Part shown: piece by piece, positions 46,602 to 59,191 of the stretch
Position numbering within the stretch: the first letter of the stretch is position 1
How the letters are laid out: every line of letters begins with the position of its first letter
Assembly: GCF_002288185.1 (NCBI RefSeq)
Contig: NZ_CP016776.1
Location: 248,001 to 312,000, forward strand
Reading direction: 5' to 3'
From: Candidatus Planktophila vernalis
Lineage (GTDB): Bacteria > Actinomycetota > Actinomycetes > Nanopelagicales > Nanopelagicaceae
DNA: 64,000 bases
Notes under the pieces: generated by a model
Databases searched by the model: none
The model's input: the letters and a program-made list of their open reading frames with translations, nothing else
Told to the model about the DNA's origin: nothing
Made by a program: the position numbers and the translations under genes

Positions 46602-47246
46602 ATGGGCAAAGAAGTAGATCTTAAAAAAGGCGAACTGAGCCGTCACGTTAACAAAGCGTTAAAGGCAATCTCTGATGGTTACATCATCGCAATTCCCCTT
46701 GAACACACCTATGCATTTGCTTGTGATGCTTTCAAACATGATTCAGTTCGTGCGATGAATGTTTTGCATGGTTCACCTTTGTTTACATCAGCTCAAGTTT
46801 TAGTTGGTAGTTCAAAAACTGCACAAGGTGTTGTTCGTGAGATTACTCCAGATATCTCAGCGCTCATGAAGAAGTTTTGGCCAGGTCTCCTTTCGCTTAA
46901 CTTGAAACCACAATTAGGTTTGAGCTGGGATCTAGGCGATGCCAACCAACTTGACCGAATCAGCATCAGAGTTCCAAAGAGTAAATTTGCTAAAGCGCTA
47001 CTTGCAAAGAGTGGGCCATTGGCTGTCACAAGTGGTTCAAGAATAGGAATGCCCGCACCAAAAGAGCTCAGCGATATTTTTGTTCTGCACTCTGATCTTG
47101 CCTTCCAGTTCAACAGCGGAAAACTGCGCCAAGGAGCATCAACCACGGTTGTAGAAGCCGATGCTGAAGGTGTCCGAGTGTTGCGTGAAGGAGCCATTTC
47201 GCTGGCTGAGATACAGTCAATATCACCGAGCGCGCGCCTTATTTAG
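46602..47246 (+). CDS. Degenerate Sua5/YrdC-family protein
   Basis: 214 residues, in the normal sua5 position after prmC. The YrdC fold is recognisable from IPLEHTYAFACD, KKFWPGLLSLNL, ISIRVPKSKFAKAL and AVTSGSRIGMPAP. However, the KxR motif after the first helix reads LHGSP instead of LKxRP, and the SAN motif is SGS. These residues bind ATP and threonine in threonylcarbamoyl-AMP synthases. It may be inactive, altered in substrate, or a regulatory relative. Confidence 0.75.
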   Translation: MGKEVDLKKGELSRHVNKALKAISDGYIIAIPLEHTYAFACDAFKHDSVRAMNVLHGSPLFTSAQVLVGSSKTAQGVVREITPDISALMKKFWPGLLSLNLKPQLGLSWDLGDANQLDRISIRVPKSKFAKALLAKSGPLAVTSGSRIGMPAPKELSDIFVLHSDLAFQFNSGKLRQGASTTVVEADAEGVRVLREGAISLAEIQSISPSARLI

Positions 47247-47256
47247 GCTCTCACGA

Positions 47257-47262
47257 TAAGGT
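47257..47262 (+). promoter_or_regulatory. Leaderless -10 element (TAAGGT) for glyA
   Basis: TAAGGT, seven bases (TGGGGCT), then ATG 47270. Confidence 0.5.
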
Positions 47263-47269
47263 TGGGGCT

Positions 47270-48529
47270 ATGTCTACTTACTATGGCCCAGATTTCGACG
47301 CATTAAGCAAGCAAGATCCAGAGATTGCTGCTGTTCTGCTCTCTGAGATGACACGTCAGCAAAAGAACTTGCAGTTAATTGCTTCGGAGAACTTCACCTC
47401 TCGCGCAGTGCTGGCAGCCATAGGTTCAACTCTTTCTAATAAATACGCCGAAGGTTATCCAGGCAAGCGTTACTACGGTGGATGCGAAGAAGTAGATAAA
47501 GCAGAAAACTTAGCAATCGAGCGCGCTAAATCTCTTTTTGGTGCAGACCATGCAAACGTTCAACCGCACTCTGGTGCAAGTGCCAACATCGCCATTTACC
47601 AAGCATTTACTAAGCCAGGAGATACCGTCATGGCGATGTCTTTGGCACATGGTGGTCACTTAACGCATGGATCTCCTGTTAACTTTTCAGGCAAATGGTT
47701 CAACATTGAGTCATACGGTGTGCGCAGCGATAACGAGTTAATTGATTATGACGAGCTGCGAGATAAGGCAATTGCAACAAAGCCAAAGATGATTTGTTCT
47801 GGTGCAACTGCTTATCCATCACTTATTGATTTTGAGAAGGTTCGTGCAATTTGTGATGAAGTAGGAGCAATCATGTGGGTAGATGCTGCTCACTTCATTG
47901 GTCTCGTTGCAGGAAAAGCCATTCCCTCCCCAGTTCCTTATGCTGATGTTGTTTCTTTCACTACACATAAAGTTTTACGTGGACCACGCGGTGGAATGAT
48001 TTTGGCAAAAGCTGAGCACGCAGCTGCAATTGATAAATCAATCTTCCCTGGGATGCAGGGTGGACCGATTATGTCTGCAGTGGCTGGTAAAGCTGTTGCT
48101 TTGGCAGAGTGTGCGACTCCTGCATATCAAAAGTATGCCAAGGATGTAATTGTTAATGCCCAGGCCTTAGCTAAGGCCCTTGAAGCAGAAGGCATGCGAG
48201 CAGTATCTGGCGGTACTCAAACTCACTTAGCGCTAATGGATATTCGAAGCACAGGAGTAACTGGAAAAGTTGCTGATGAGCGTTGCGGAGCAGCTGGAAT
48301 TGTTATGAATAAGAACTCAATTCCAAATGATCCAGAAAAGCCAGGAATTACAAGCGGTATTCGTGTTGGCACACCATCAACGACTACCCAAGGAATGGGC
48401 GTTGAAGAGATGAAGCAGATTGCAACTTTGATTGCGCGCGCAATTGCTACCGATGATGCCTCAGCACATTCTGCGATTAAGAGCGAAGTTCATGCTCTGA
48501 CATCACGCTTTCCTATCTACCAGGGGTAA
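47270..48529 (+). CDS. glyA: Serine hydroxymethyltransferase
   Basis: 419 residues. The PLP lysine lies in TTHKVLRGPRGG; the N-terminal LQLIASENFTSRAVLAA is diagnostic. It interconverts serine and glycine and feeds one-carbon units into folate. A leaderless promoter in the 23-base spacer suggests it can be transcribed independently of the prfA operon. Confidence 0.97.
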   Translation: MSTYYGPDFDALSKQDPEIAAVLLSEMTRQQKNLQLIASENFTSRAVLAAIGSTLSNKYAEGYPGKRYYGGCEEVDKAENLAIERAKSLFGADHANVQPHSGASANIAIYQAFTKPGDTVMAMSLAHGGHLTHGSPVNFSGKWFNIESYGVRSDNELIDYDELRDKAIATKPKMICSGATAYPSLIDFEKVRAICDEVGAIMWVDAAHFIGLVAGKAIPSPVPYADVVSFTTHKVLRGPRGGMILAKAEHAAAIDKSIFPGMQGGPIMSAVAGKAVALAECATPAYQKYAKDVIVNAQALAKALEAEGMRAVSGGTQTHLALMDIRSTGVTGKVADERCGAAGIVMNKNSIPNDPEKPGITSGIRVGTPSTTTQGMGVEEMKQIATLIARAIATDDASAHSAIKSEVHALTSRFPIYQG

Positions 48530-48538
48530 CAAGAGCGC

Positions 48539-49618
48539 ATGCGCGAGTACTTAGTAACGCTGCTGATATCAGCAGCTCTGTGTTATCTGATTACTCCGCT
48601 TGTTCGCACCCAAGCAATTCGTTTTGGGGCAGTAGCTGGAATTCGTGGAAGAGATATTCACACAACTCCCACTGCACGCTGGGGCGGGGTTGCGATGTGG
48701 CTGGCAATGGCAATCACCTTCATGATTGTTAATCACTTACCTCTTGTTGGTAAGTCTTTTGGCCATGAAGCCCAAGGTATTTTTCTAGCTTCAACTGCGA
48801 TAGTTCTATTAGGAATGGCCGATGATCGCTTTCAATTGGATGCGCTCACAAAGTTAACTGGGCAAGTCTTTGCTGCAGGAATTTTGTTGATGTATGGAAT
48901 TCAGATTCTGTGGCTACCAATTAACGGTGTAATAACTTTGCCTCCAAGTATTGGCCAGTTAGTCACAGTTCTTATTGTTTTAGTCATTATCAATGCCGTG
49001 AACTTTATTGATGGCATGGATGGGTTAGCTGCAGGCATTGTTGCAATCTCTGGAATCGCCTTTTTTGCCTTTGCCTATCTCTTAGCTGTTGATTACGGCT
49101 TTAGTCGCGCAGGTGCTCCATCGCTCACAACTGCTGTATTAGTAGGGCTGTGTATTGGTTTCTTGCCACATAATGCCCACCCAGCAAGAATCTTTATGGG
49201 GGATAGCGGATCTATGTTGCTTGGATTATTACTAGCATCTGCTGCAATTACTTTAACTGGCCAAGTTGATCCCAATGCAATCTCAGCTGAATCACGGGGA
49301 CCAACATTGCTCCCTCTGCTACTTCCTTTTGCAGTTCTTGCAATTCCACTGGTTGATTTGTTGCTGGCAGTTGCACGGCGCGTTAAAGCAGGTAAATCTC
49401 CCTTTGCACCTGATAACGAGCACTTGCATCACCGTTTACTTAGTGCCGGTAATTCTCAACTTAAGACTGCATTCATTTTGTATATGTGGACTGCAACGAT
49501 TGCATTTCCTGTGACTGTGCTTGCCTTTGAACCATGGTGGGTTGCTCTGATCACTGCCGTAGTTTTGGTTGCAATAACGCTTTTGGTTTCCAAGAAGAGT
49601 AAAAAGGTTTTAGTGTGA
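48539..49618 (+). CDS. Polyprenyl-phosphate GlcNAc-1-phosphate transferase (WecA/TagO/Rfe-like)
   Basis: 359 residues, about ten membrane helices, MraY/GT4 family. Motifs: DDRFQLDALTK, NFIDGMDGLAAG, MGDSGSMLLG and EHLHHRLL. It starts a lipid-linked surface glycan. The position between glyA and atp is conserved in Actinobacteria. The stop overlaps the next start by four bases. Confidence 0.93.
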   Translation: MREYLVTLLISAALCYLITPLVRTQAIRFGAVAGIRGRDIHTTPTARWGGVAMWLAMAITFMIVNHLPLVGKSFGHEAQGIFLASTAIVLLGMADDRFQLDALTKLTGQVFAAGILLMYGIQILWLPINGVITLPPSIGQLVTVLIVLVIINAVNFIDGMDGLAAGIVAISGIAFFAFAYLLAVDYGFSRAGAPSLTTAVLVGLCIGFLPHNAHPARIFMGDSGSMLLGLLLASAAITLTGQVDPNAISAESRGPTLLPLLLPFAVLAIPLVDLLLAVARRVKAGKSPFAPDNEHLHHRLLSAGNSQLKTAFILYMWTATIAFPVTVLAFEPWWVALITAVVLVAITLLVSKKSKKVLV

Positions 49619-50028
49619 GTAGTAACGAATCAAAGCTGCTGCGCGCTGCCTTCATTCCCACTTTCTTGACGAGTGGATTTGCAATCTTGATTTCAACTTT
49701 TGTTAAAGGTTTCCCAGGTTTTCTTGGCGCAGTCCTTGCGCAATTTGTTGTCATTATCTTTTTTATCATCCATATTGCAGTTTCAAGAATGACAAGAAAC
49801 CTTGACCCGATATCAACTATGGCGATGGCCCTGTTTTCTTACTTTGCTAAGTTGTTTGCCTTGGGTCTTTTGCTCTGGGCGATTGCCAAATACACAGATC
49901 GTTCAACAATTGATCGAACCACCTTTGGAATCACCGCCGTTGCGCTCACGGTGGCCTGGTTATGGGGCGAGATTGCCAGTTTCATGAAATTGCGCCTACA
50001 TTTGCCTCTCCCCGGATCGAAGGAGTAG
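49615..50028 (+). CDS. AtpI-like membrane protein
   Basis: 137 residues with four membrane helices, GTG start overlapping the preceding stop. Its position before the F1Fo genes and its helix pattern match the AtpI-like proteins of Actinobacteria, which help c-ring assembly or ion entry in other species. Family assignment rests on position. Confidence 0.7.
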   Translation: MSSNESKLLRAAFIPTFLTSGFAILISTFVKGFPGFLGAVLAQFVVIIFFIIHIAVSRMTRNLDPISTMAMALFSYFAKLFALGLLLWAIAKYTDRSTIDRTTFGITAVALTVAWLWGEIASFMKLRLHLPLPGSKE

Positions 50029-50031
50029 CTC

Positions 50032-50220
50032 ATGTCACGTGGCGAAGAAAATGCAATGTGGTCGATCTTTGGCTACCTACTTTCAGGTCTACTTTTTTGG
50101 GGCGGTATCGGTTATGGCTTAGATAAGTGGTTAGGCACCGCCTACCTCACACTTATCGGCCTCCTGGTCGGAATTAGCGGGGCGATCTACCTGGTCTGGC
50201 TGCGTTTCGGCCGGCAGTGA
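50032..50220 (+). CDS. AtpZ-like small membrane protein
   Basis: 62 residues, two membrane helices (FGYLLSGLLFWGGIGYGLDKWLG; LTLIGLLVGISGAIYLVWL). This Gly-rich hairpin is typical of the AtpZ/AtpI (PF09527-like) family. Confidence 0.75.
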   Translation: MSRGEENAMWSIFGYLLSGLLFWGGIGYGLDKWLGTAYLTLIGLLVGISGAIYLVWLRFGRQ

Positions 50221-50253
50221 GCCGTCCCACCTTTTCAAGGCAGTTTTCGATTT

Positions 50254-50281
50254 CTCAACTGAGCCTGACCTCGCATAGGGT
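50254..50281 (+). promoter_or_regulatory. Candidate atp operon promoter with palindrome
   Basis: CTCAACTGAG (50254-50263) lies 12 bases upstream of TAGGGT (50276-50281), a plausible -10. It leaves about 50 bases of leader before atpB. Confidence 0.4.
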
Positions 50282-50340
50282 TACACCCGTCTTACCTTCC
50301 CCGTAGTACCCCGTAACGAATGATTCCAAGAGGAGTAAGC

Positions 50341-51129
50341 GTGCGCGATTTATTGCGTTCAAGCGCAGAAGGTGGCGGATTTGTCCCACCTAGCAGCGGC
50401 GACTTTGAGCTTCCTCCAATTTTCGGTGACAACGTTTACACAACAAAACCAATTGCTCTGGTTTTTCTCTCAGTAATTTTGATTTCAGTATTCTTCATAA
50501 TCTCTTCACGCAAAGCTGCAGTGCTTCCTTCGAAGCTGCAATTTGCCGGTGAATCTGTCTACACCTTCGTTAGAAATGATCTAGCCAAGGATGTTATTGG
50601 ACATGACTTCCTGCGCTTTGTTCCTTACTTATTTTCACTTTTCACTTTTATTTTAGTCAACAACCTCTTTGGAATTATTCCGCTTTTGCAATTCCCAACG
50701 ATGTCACGTGTTTCTTTCCCATATGTTTTAGCGGCCACTGTGTATCTGGTTTTCCACTACGTGGGTATTCGCAAGCAAGGTGCGATCAAATACTTTAAAG
50801 ACATCATGTTCATGCCTGGAGTTCCAAAGGCTGCATACATTCTTATTACACCTCTTGAAATTCTCACATTCTTCTTGGTGCGTCCATTGACGCTCTCACT
50901 TCGTTTGTTTGCAAATATGTTTGCGGGCCACTTGTTGTTGCTCGTGTTTATCTTGGGTGGAGAACATCTACTCCAAGGAGTTATTGGTTTGAAGTTGATC
51001 AGCCCATTTGCCTTTGCAATCGGTATTGTGTTGACCTTCTTTGAATTCATGGTCCAATGCTTGCAGGCGTATATCTTTACTCTGCTAGCAGCTCTATACA
51101 TCGCCGGCGCCCTTGCCGACGAGCACTAA
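50341..51129 (+). CDS. atpB: ATP synthase subunit a
   Basis: 262 residues. The conserved Arg helix is in RPLTLSLRLFANMFAGHLLLLVF; five or six membrane helices. I choose GTG 50341 because AAGAGGAG ends five bases upstream; ATG 50320 would put that ribosome site inside the gene. It starts the eight-gene atpBEFHAGDC operon. Confidence 0.95.
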   Translation: MRDLLRSSAEGGGFVPPSSGDFELPPIFGDNVYTTKPIALVFLSVILISVFFIISSRKAAVLPSKLQFAGESVYTFVRNDLAKDVIGHDFLRFVPYLFSLFTFILVNNLFGIIPLLQFPTMSRVSFPYVLAATVYLVFHYVGIRKQGAIKYFKDIMFMPGVPKAAYILITPLEILTFFLVRPLTLSLRLFANMFAGHLLLLVFILGGEHLLQGVIGLKLISPFAFAIGIVLTFFEFMVQCLQAYIFTLLAALYIAGALADEH

Positions 51130-51149
51130 TAGGAAATAAGGAGAAATAA

Positions 51150-51353
51150 ATGGAAGGCACACTCAACCTCGTTGGTTTTGGCCTCGCAGCAATCGGTCCC
51201 GGAATCGCAACCGGACTTATCTTCGCCGCATACATCAACGGCGTTGCACGTCAGCCAGAAGCACGTAGCGTCCTACAGCCAATCGCGTTCCTCGGATTCG
51301 CCCTTGCTGAAGCTCTCGCTCTCTTCGGTCTCGTTCTCGCATTCGTTCTCTAA
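51150..51353 (+). CDS. atpE: ATP synthase subunit c
   Basis: 67 residues forming a helical hairpin with the polar loop ARQPE. The ion-binding carboxylate is Glu54 ([10 protein letters not shown]). It is followed by Ala and not Ser/Thr, and helix 1 lacks the Gln of sodium-type rings, so this is a proton-type ring. AAGGAGAAA precedes the ATG. Confidence 0.97.
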   Translation: MEGTLNLVGFGLAAIGPGIATGLIFAAYINGVARQPEARSVLQPIAFLGFALAEALALFGLVLAFVL

Positions 51354-51381
51354 TCGAAGCATTTAACTAAAAGGACAACTG

Positions 51382-51912
51382 ATGCAATTTGTTGATTTAG
51401 CTGCGGAAGGCAAGATCAATCCGCTGATTCCACACACTGCTGAACTCATAGTGGGTGCAATCGCGTTTACTCTTCTCTTCCTAACGCTACGTAAATTTGT
51501 GGTGCCAATGTTTGAAAAGGCATACACAGATCGCACCAATGCAATTCAAGGTGGCATGGAACGTGCTGAGAAGGCGCAGCTAGAAGCACAGCGCGCACTT
51601 GTTCAGTACAACGAACAGCTATCAAAGGCACGTGAAGAAGCGCAGACTCTGCGCGAAGAAGCACGCGTCCAAGGGGCAGCCATCATTGAAGATCTTCGTG
51701 CCAAGGCACAAGATGAAGCAGCACGCATCACAGCAACTGCTCACGCTTCAATCGAAGCAGAACGTCAACAGGCAATTGCTTCACTTCGCAATGAAGTGGG
51801 AACTTTGGCTGTTGAACTTGCTTCAAAGATTGTTGGAGAAGCCCTAGATGATCAAGCACGTCAATCACGTGTTGTTGATCGTTTCCTAGAAGATCTAGAA
51901 AAGAGTAAGTAA
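51382..51912 (+). CDS. atpF: ATP synthase subunit b
   Basis: 176 residues. One N-terminal helix (LIVGAIAFTLLFLTLRKFVV) anchors a long Ala/Glu/Arg coiled coil that forms the peripheral stalk. Confidence 0.95.
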   Translation: MQFVDLAAEGKINPLIPHTAELIVGAIAFTLLFLTLRKFVVPMFEKAYTDRTNAIQGGMERAEKAQLEAQRALVQYNEQLSKAREEAQTLREEARVQGAAIIEDLRAKAQDEAARITATAHASIEAERQQAIASLRNEVGTLAVELASKIVGEALDDQARQSRVVDRFLEDLEKSK

Positions 51913-51915
51913 ATA

Positions 51916-52743
51916 ATGAGAGCTCACCTCGGAGGCAGTAGTCGTCAGTCACTTGTGACTGCACGCACATCACTTGATGCTGCCGTTAAAGGCGTGGATG
52001 CAAATGCTGCATCTGCCTTGAGTGCTGAGCTTTTCTTTGTTGCCGATGTGCTCGATAAAAATATCGCAGTGCGCCGTGCATTAACTGACTCATCACGCGA
52101 TGCGTCATCAAAGAACGCATTTATCGCTGAACTCTTTGGAAGCAAAGTTGGGGCAGCTGGCACAACAATCCTGAAAGAGATTTCAGCGATGCGTTGGTCA
52201 GGTGCAAAAGATCTTGTGCAGGTTATAGAACAGCTAGCAATTGAGGCAGAAGCATCAGCTGCCAATATCGCAGGCGAACTAGACCGTGTAGAAGATGAGA
52301 TTTTTACGGCTTCACGTGCAATCGCTGGCTCATCCGAGCTACGCAGAGCACTGAACTCAGATGCGAAAGAGGCTAAAGCAGTATTGGTTAGCCAGATTCT
52401 CAAGGGCGCATCTAGTTCAACAGTGAAGTTAGTGTCAGAGCTTGTTAACTCTTGGCGTGGACGTAGCGTGGAATCAGCATTTGCTGACTATGCACATTCA
52501 CTAGCAGCTCGTCGCAATCACGTAATCGCACTTGTTCGAGTTGCATCACCAATGAGCAGTGCTCAGGTTGAGCGTTTATCTGCAGCGTTAAACAAGCAAG
52601 TAGGACAACCAGTTCGTGTGAACATCGAAATTGATTCACATGTTCTTGGTGGGGTTTCAGTTCGTTTCGCAGATGAGTTAGTAGATGGAACAGTTTCAAA
52701 TCGTTTGGCTGGGGCCGCACGCGCTCTAGTCGGAAGCAAATAA
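51916..52743 (+). CDS. atpH: ATP synthase subunit delta
   Basis: 275 residues, the longer actinobacterial form (E. coli delta is about 177). The OSCP-like C-terminal part is recognised by [48 protein letters not shown]. It starts three bases after atpF; the two are separate genes, not fused as in mycobacteria. Confidence 0.93.
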   Translation: MRAHLGGSSRQSLVTARTSLDAAVKGVDANAASALSAELFFVADVLDKNIAVRRALTDSSRDASSKNAFIAELFGSKVGAAGTTILKEISAMRWSGAKDLVQVIEQLAIEAEASAANIAGELDRVEDEIFTASRAIAGSSELRRALNSDAKEAKAVLVSQILKGASSSTVKLVSELVNSWRGRSVESAFADYAHSLAARRNHVIALVRVASPMSSAQVERLSAALNKQVGQPVRVNIEIDSHVLGGVSVRFADELVDGTVSNRLAGAARALVGSK

Positions 52744-52756
52744 AGGGAGAAACAAA

Positions 52757-54397
52757 ATGGCAGACCTAAAGATCAATCCGGCAGAAGTTCAGGCCGCCTT
52801 AGCGAATTTCGTTAAGTCATATGATCCAGGCGTTGCAGCTCGTGACGAAGTGGGAACTGTTAGCCAAGCAGGCGATGGCATCGCACGTGTTGAGGGTCTG
52901 CCTTCAACAATGGCGAACGAGCTATTGCAGTTTGAAAACGGAACACTCGGTCTTGCACTCAACCTCGACGTCCGTGAAATCGGTGTTGTTATCTTGGGTG
53001 GATACGAAGGAATTGAAGAAGGAACATCAGTACGTCGTACTGGTGAAATTCTCTCTGTTCCAGTTGGTGATGGCTTCTTGGGTCGCGTTGTTGATCCACT
53101 TGGTCGCCCAATTGATGGCAAGGGTGAAATCAAACCTGATGCTCGCCGTGCTCTAGAACTACAGGCTCCCTCTGTAGTTCAGCGCCAGCCAGTTAAGGAA
53201 CCTCTTGCAACAGGTATTAAGGCAATCGATGCAATGACAGCTATAGGCCGCGGACAGCGCCAGTTGATCATTGGTGATCGCCAGACAGGTAAGACTGCTG
53301 TTGCAGTTGACACAATTATTAACCAGAAAGAAAACTGGAAATCTGGAGATAAGAAGAAGCAAGTTAAGTGTATTTATGTTGCTATCGGACAAAAGGGTTC
53401 AACAATTGCAGCTGTTAAGGGCGCACTTGAAGAAGCTGGCGCAATGGAATACACGACAATCGTTGCATCTCCTGCATCAGATCCAGCAGGTTTCAAGTAC
53501 TTAGCTCCTTACACAGGTTCTGCAATTGGTCAGCACTGGATGTATAACGGCGAGCACGTACTTATCGTTTTTGATGATTTATCAAAGCAAGCTGAGGCAT
53601 ATCGTTCAGTGTCCTTGTTGCTACGTCGTCCACCAGGCCGCGAAGCCTACCCAGGCGATGTTTTCTACTTGCACTCACGCCTACTAGAGCGTTGTGCAAA
53701 GCTTTCCGATGAACTCGGTGGCGGTTCAATGACTGGTCTACCAATTATTGAAACAAAGGGAAATGACGTTTCAGCTTTCATTCCTACAAACGTAATTTCA
53801 ATTACTGACGGACAGTGCTTCCTTGAAACAGATCTCTTTAACGCAGGCGTTCGCCCAGCGATTAACGTAGGTATCTCTGTTTCTCGCGTGGGTGGTTCTG
53901 CCCAGACTAAGGCGATGAAGAAGATCGCAGGCCGTTTGCGTCTTGACCTTGCACAGTTCCGTGAGCTTGAAGCTTTCGCTGCATTTGGTTCAGATCTAGA
54001 TGCTGCATCAAAGGCTCAACTAGAGCGTGGTGCGCGCATGGTTGAACTGCTTAAGCAGGGTCAGTACTCACCTTATTCACTTGAAAATCAGATTGTTTCA
54101 ATCTGGGCAGGAACATCAGGTGCACTTGATTCAGTTCCGGTTGCAGATATCCGCCGCTTTGAGGCAGAACTACTTGATTTCATTGGCCGCGAACGCAAGG
54201 AAATCTTCACAGTTATCGCTGAAACAAAGCAGCTTGAAGATGACACTGTCGCCAAGATGCAATCAGCAGTTGATGATTTCAAGAAGATTTTCAAATCATC
54301 TGCTTCACAAGCCGTTAATGAAGCTGCAGCTGATGCCCTTGATGGCGAAGGCGTTGAGCAGATCACTAAGCACGTTCCTCCGGCGGTGAAGAAGTAA
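52757..54397 (+). CDS. atpA: ATP synthase subunit alpha
   Basis: 546 residues. The P-loop is [10 protein letters not shown]. The regulatory, non-catalytic subunit of the F1 head. GGGAGAAAC precedes ATG. Confidence 0.98.
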   Translation: MADLKINPAEVQAALANFVKSYDPGVAARDEVGTVSQAGDGIARVEGLPSTMANELLQFENGTLGLALNLDVREIGVVILGGYEGIEEGTSVRRTGEILSVPVGDGFLGRVVDPLGRPIDGKGEIKPDARRALELQAPSVVQRQPVKEPLATGIKAIDAMTAIGRGQRQLIIGDRQTGKTAVAVDTIINQKENWKSGDKKKQVKCIYVAIGQKGSTIAAVKGALEEAGAMEYTTIVASPASDPAGFKYLAPYTGSAIGQHWMYNGEHVLIVFDDLSKQAEAYRSVSLLLRRPPGREAYPGDVFYLHSRLLERCAKLSDELGGGSMTGLPIIETKGNDVSAFIPTNVISITDGQCFLETDLFNAGVRPAINVGISVSRVGGSAQTKAMKKIAGRLRLDLAQFRELEAFAAFGSDLDAASKAQLERGARMVELLKQGQYSPYSLENQIVSIWAGTSGALDSVPVADIRRFEAELLDFIGRERKEIFTVIAETKQLEDDTVAKMQSAVDDFKKIFKSSASQAVNEAAADALDGEGVEQITKHVPPAVKK

Positions 54398-54400
54398 CTC

Positions 54401-56745
<2,345 letters not shown>

Positions 56746-56752
56746 TTAAACA

Positions 56753-57007
56753 ATGACACTTAAAGTCGAACTCGTATCTCCATCAGAGCGCGTCTGGTCT
56801 GGCGAAGCATCATTTGTTTCTGCCCGAACAGTCGAAGGTGATCTCGGTATTTTGACCGATCACGCACCGCTCTTTGGAGTACTTGTCGATGGTGCGGTTA
56901 GCATTAAAGGAACAGATGGGACCACCACGCAGTTCACTGTAAGTGGTGGTTTCCTATCTGTTGCTAATAACCGAGTTTCTATTCTTACAGAGACGGTTAA
57001 CAAGTAG
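56753..57007 (+). CDS. atpC: ATP synthase subunit epsilon, beta domain only
   Basis: 84 residues, covering only the N-terminal beta-sandwich (LKVELVSPSERVWSGEASFVSARTVEGDLGILTDHAPL). Usual epsilon is about 120-140 residues with a C-terminal helical pair that can inhibit ATP hydrolysis. That domain is absent: the stop falls right after the beta domain and the convergent glpX begins one base later, so no frameshifted remainder is seen. Confidence 0.93.
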   Translation: MTLKVELVSPSERVWSGEASFVSARTVEGDLGILTDHAPLFGVLVDGAVSIKGTDGTTTQFTVSGGFLSVANNRVSILTETVNK

Positions 57008-57008
57008 T

Positions 57009-57926
57009 TTATTTGAGGTAATGCTCGGTTTCGATTACACGAACCGTCTTAGATTTTCCTCGCATCACAATTGACTGGCTCACAGCGCCAAAGCTGGTGT
57101 ATCGAATCCCTTTAATTAGCTCTCCATCGGTGATGCCTGTTGCAGCCAAGAAAACATCATCAGAATTGACTAAATCACGCGTTGAAAGAATTGGCCCTGA
57201 GCTTTTGCCATCAATATGGAGTTGTCCTTGAATGGCACCACCCAAGCAGATCATTGCAGCGGCGGTTATTACGCCTTCCGGAGTTCCACCAATGCCCATA
57301 AGTAGATCTATTCCAGTATTAGGACGTGCAGTTTCAATTGCTGCGGCAACGTCACCATCTTGAATTAATCGAATTCTGGCACCGCATTCACGAATCTCTT
57401 TAACAAGTTGGTCATGACGAGGGCGATTAAGAACAACGACAGTGATGTCACTAATCGATAAATTCTTTGCCTTAGCAACTGCAGCGATGTTAACTGCCGT
57501 TGGAGCTTGTATATCGATTACTGCGGCACTTTCTGGTCCTGTAACAATCTTGTTCATGTAGAAGGAAGTCTTTGGGTCATACATCGAGCCACGTGGTGCA
57601 AGAGCAATAACTGAGATTGCGCCATTCATACCATTTGCAGTCAGGGATGTTCCATCGATTGGATCAACTGCCACATCACACGCTGGCCCTTCTTGGTTTC
57701 CAACGCTTTCACCGTTGTGCAACATTGGGGCGTTATCTTTTTCGCCTTCACCAATGACTACAACGCCAGCCATATCAACTGTGTTGATCATCTTTCGCAT
57801 TGCTTCCACTGCGGCTTTATCTGCTAAATCTTTTTGACCACGGCCCACCCATGGGGCGGCAGCAAGTGCTGCAGTTTCTGTTACACGGATGAGTTCAAGA
57901 GCTAAGTTGCGATCTGGAATGGCCAT
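57009..57926 (-). CDS. glpX: Fructose-1,6-bisphosphatase, class II
   Basis: 305 residues. Metal and substrate motifs are [14 protein letters not shown] and [13 protein letters not shown]. It serves gluconeogenesis. It is coupled to murA (TAATG overlap, one shared base), a link I cannot explain functionally. Confidence 0.95.
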   Translation of the reverse strand: MAIPDRNLALELIRVTETAALAAAPWVGRGQKDLADKAAVEAMRKMINTVDMAGVVVIGEGEKDNAPMLHNGESVGNQEGPACDVAVDPIDGTSLTANGMNGAISVIALAPRGSMYDPKTSFYMNKIVTGPESAAVIDIQAPTAVNIAAVAKAKNLSISDITVVVLNRPRHDQLVKEIRECGARIRLIQDGDVAAAIETARPNTGIDLLMGIGGTPEGVITAAAMICLGGAIQGQLHIDGKSSGPILSTRDLVNSDDVFLAATGITDGELIKGIRYTSFGAVSQSIVMRGKSKTVRVIETEHYLK

Positions 57927-59185
57927 TATTCGCGAGTAACTTTCGCACCCAAGCTTTGCAGCTGCTCGGCAAAATTTGGATAACCGCGATCAACATGGAA
58001 AGCCTGATCAATAGTTGATTCACCATCACTTACTAGTGCGGCCAGAATTAAGCCTGCACCAGCACGAATATCGTGAGCTTCAACTGGAGCACCTGAAAGC
58101 TCAGGAACGCCTTCGATTGAAGCGTGATGACCATCCACTGAAATCTGAGCACCGAGTCGGCTGAGCTCATTGACGAACATAAAGCGTGATTCAAAGACGT
58201 TTTCAGTCACTAATGAGTGACCATCTGCAATGGAGTTAAGGGCAATAACCATAGGCAATAAGTCTGTTGGAAAACCTGGGTAGGGAAGTGTTGCAACATC
58301 AATTGCTTGAGGGCGAACATCCATGCGCACGCGGATTCCATCGGCAGTTGTTGTAACAATTGCGCCAGCTGATGCCAGTTTCTCTAGTGGTAATTCAAGA
58401 TGTTCGGCGCGTGCTCCGTGAATAGTGATGTCACCGCGTGTCATTGCAGCAGCAAAAGCCCATGTTCCAGTGATGATGCGATCTGGAATCGTTGCATGTG
58501 TAGTTGGTTTCAACTCATTCACACCAGTAATGGTGATTGTTGGAGAGCCTAATCCTTGAATGTTTGCACCCATGGAGATTAAGAACTCACCTAGATCCAC
58601 TAAATCTGGTTCACGAGCTGCGTTATCAATAGTTGTTACACCTTTAGCTAAAACAGCTGCCGTCATAATGTTTTCGGTGGCACCAACGCTTGGAAAATCT
58701 AAATCAATAACTGCGCCAGTTAATCCATGAGGTGCTTCGGCGACGACATAACCATGTTCAATATGGGCCTTAGCTCCTAGAGCTTCAAGTCCTTTAATGT
58801 GAAAATCTAATCCACGAGATCCAATTGCATCTCCGCCGGGCAGTGCAACTTCTGCTTCACCAACACGGGCAACTAAAGGTCCAAGTACGTTAATTGATGC
58901 ACGCATTTTGCGCACCAAGTCATAATCGGCGCGATGTCCTGGTGTTTGTGGAACATCAATACTTACTTGAGATTGGCTGCGGATGACTGTGCAGCCAAGA
59001 CGCGTTAAAAGATCGGCCATGATGTCCACATCAGCGATATCTGGCACATTAGTGATGGTGGTTTTGCCAGTAGCTAGTAATGAGGCAGCCATGAGTTTTA
59101 GAACTGAGTTCTTAGCCCCAGAGATTGTGACCTCACCACGCAGTGGAGAGCCGCCAAATACGCGGAAACGGTCGTGAGATGCCAT
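57926..59185 (-). CDS. murA: UDP-N-acetylglucosamine 1-carboxyvinyltransferase, Asp-type active site
   Basis: 419 residues, first committed step of peptidoglycan synthesis. The N-terminal [21 protein letters not shown] and [17 protein letters not shown] are diagnostic. In the active-site loop ([15 protein letters not shown]) the usual Cys115 is Asp119. This Cys-to-Asp change, as in Mycobacterium tuberculosis, keeps activity but predicts fosfomycin resistance. Leaderless ATG. Confidence 0.96.
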   Translation of the reverse strand: MASHDRFRVFGGSPLRGEVTISGAKNSVLKLMAASLLATGKTTITNVPDIADVDIMADLLTRLGCTVIRSQSQVSIDVPQTPGHRADYDLVRKMRASINVLGPLVARVGEAEVALPGGDAIGSRGLDFHIKGLEALGAKAHIEHGYVVAEAPHGLTGAVIDLDFPSVGATENIMTAAVLAKGVTTIDNAAREPDLVDLGEFLISMGANIQGLGSPTITITGVNELKPTTHATIPDRIITGTWAFAAAMTRGDITIHGARAEHLELPLEKLASAGAIVTTTADGIRVRMDVRPQAIDVATLPYPGFPTDLLPMVIALNSIADGHSLVTENVFESRFMFVNELSRLGAQISVDGHHASIEGVPELSGAPVEAHDIRAGAGLILAALVSDGESTIDQAFHVDRGYPNFAEQLQSLGAKVTRE

Positions 59186-59191
59186 AGCCGC

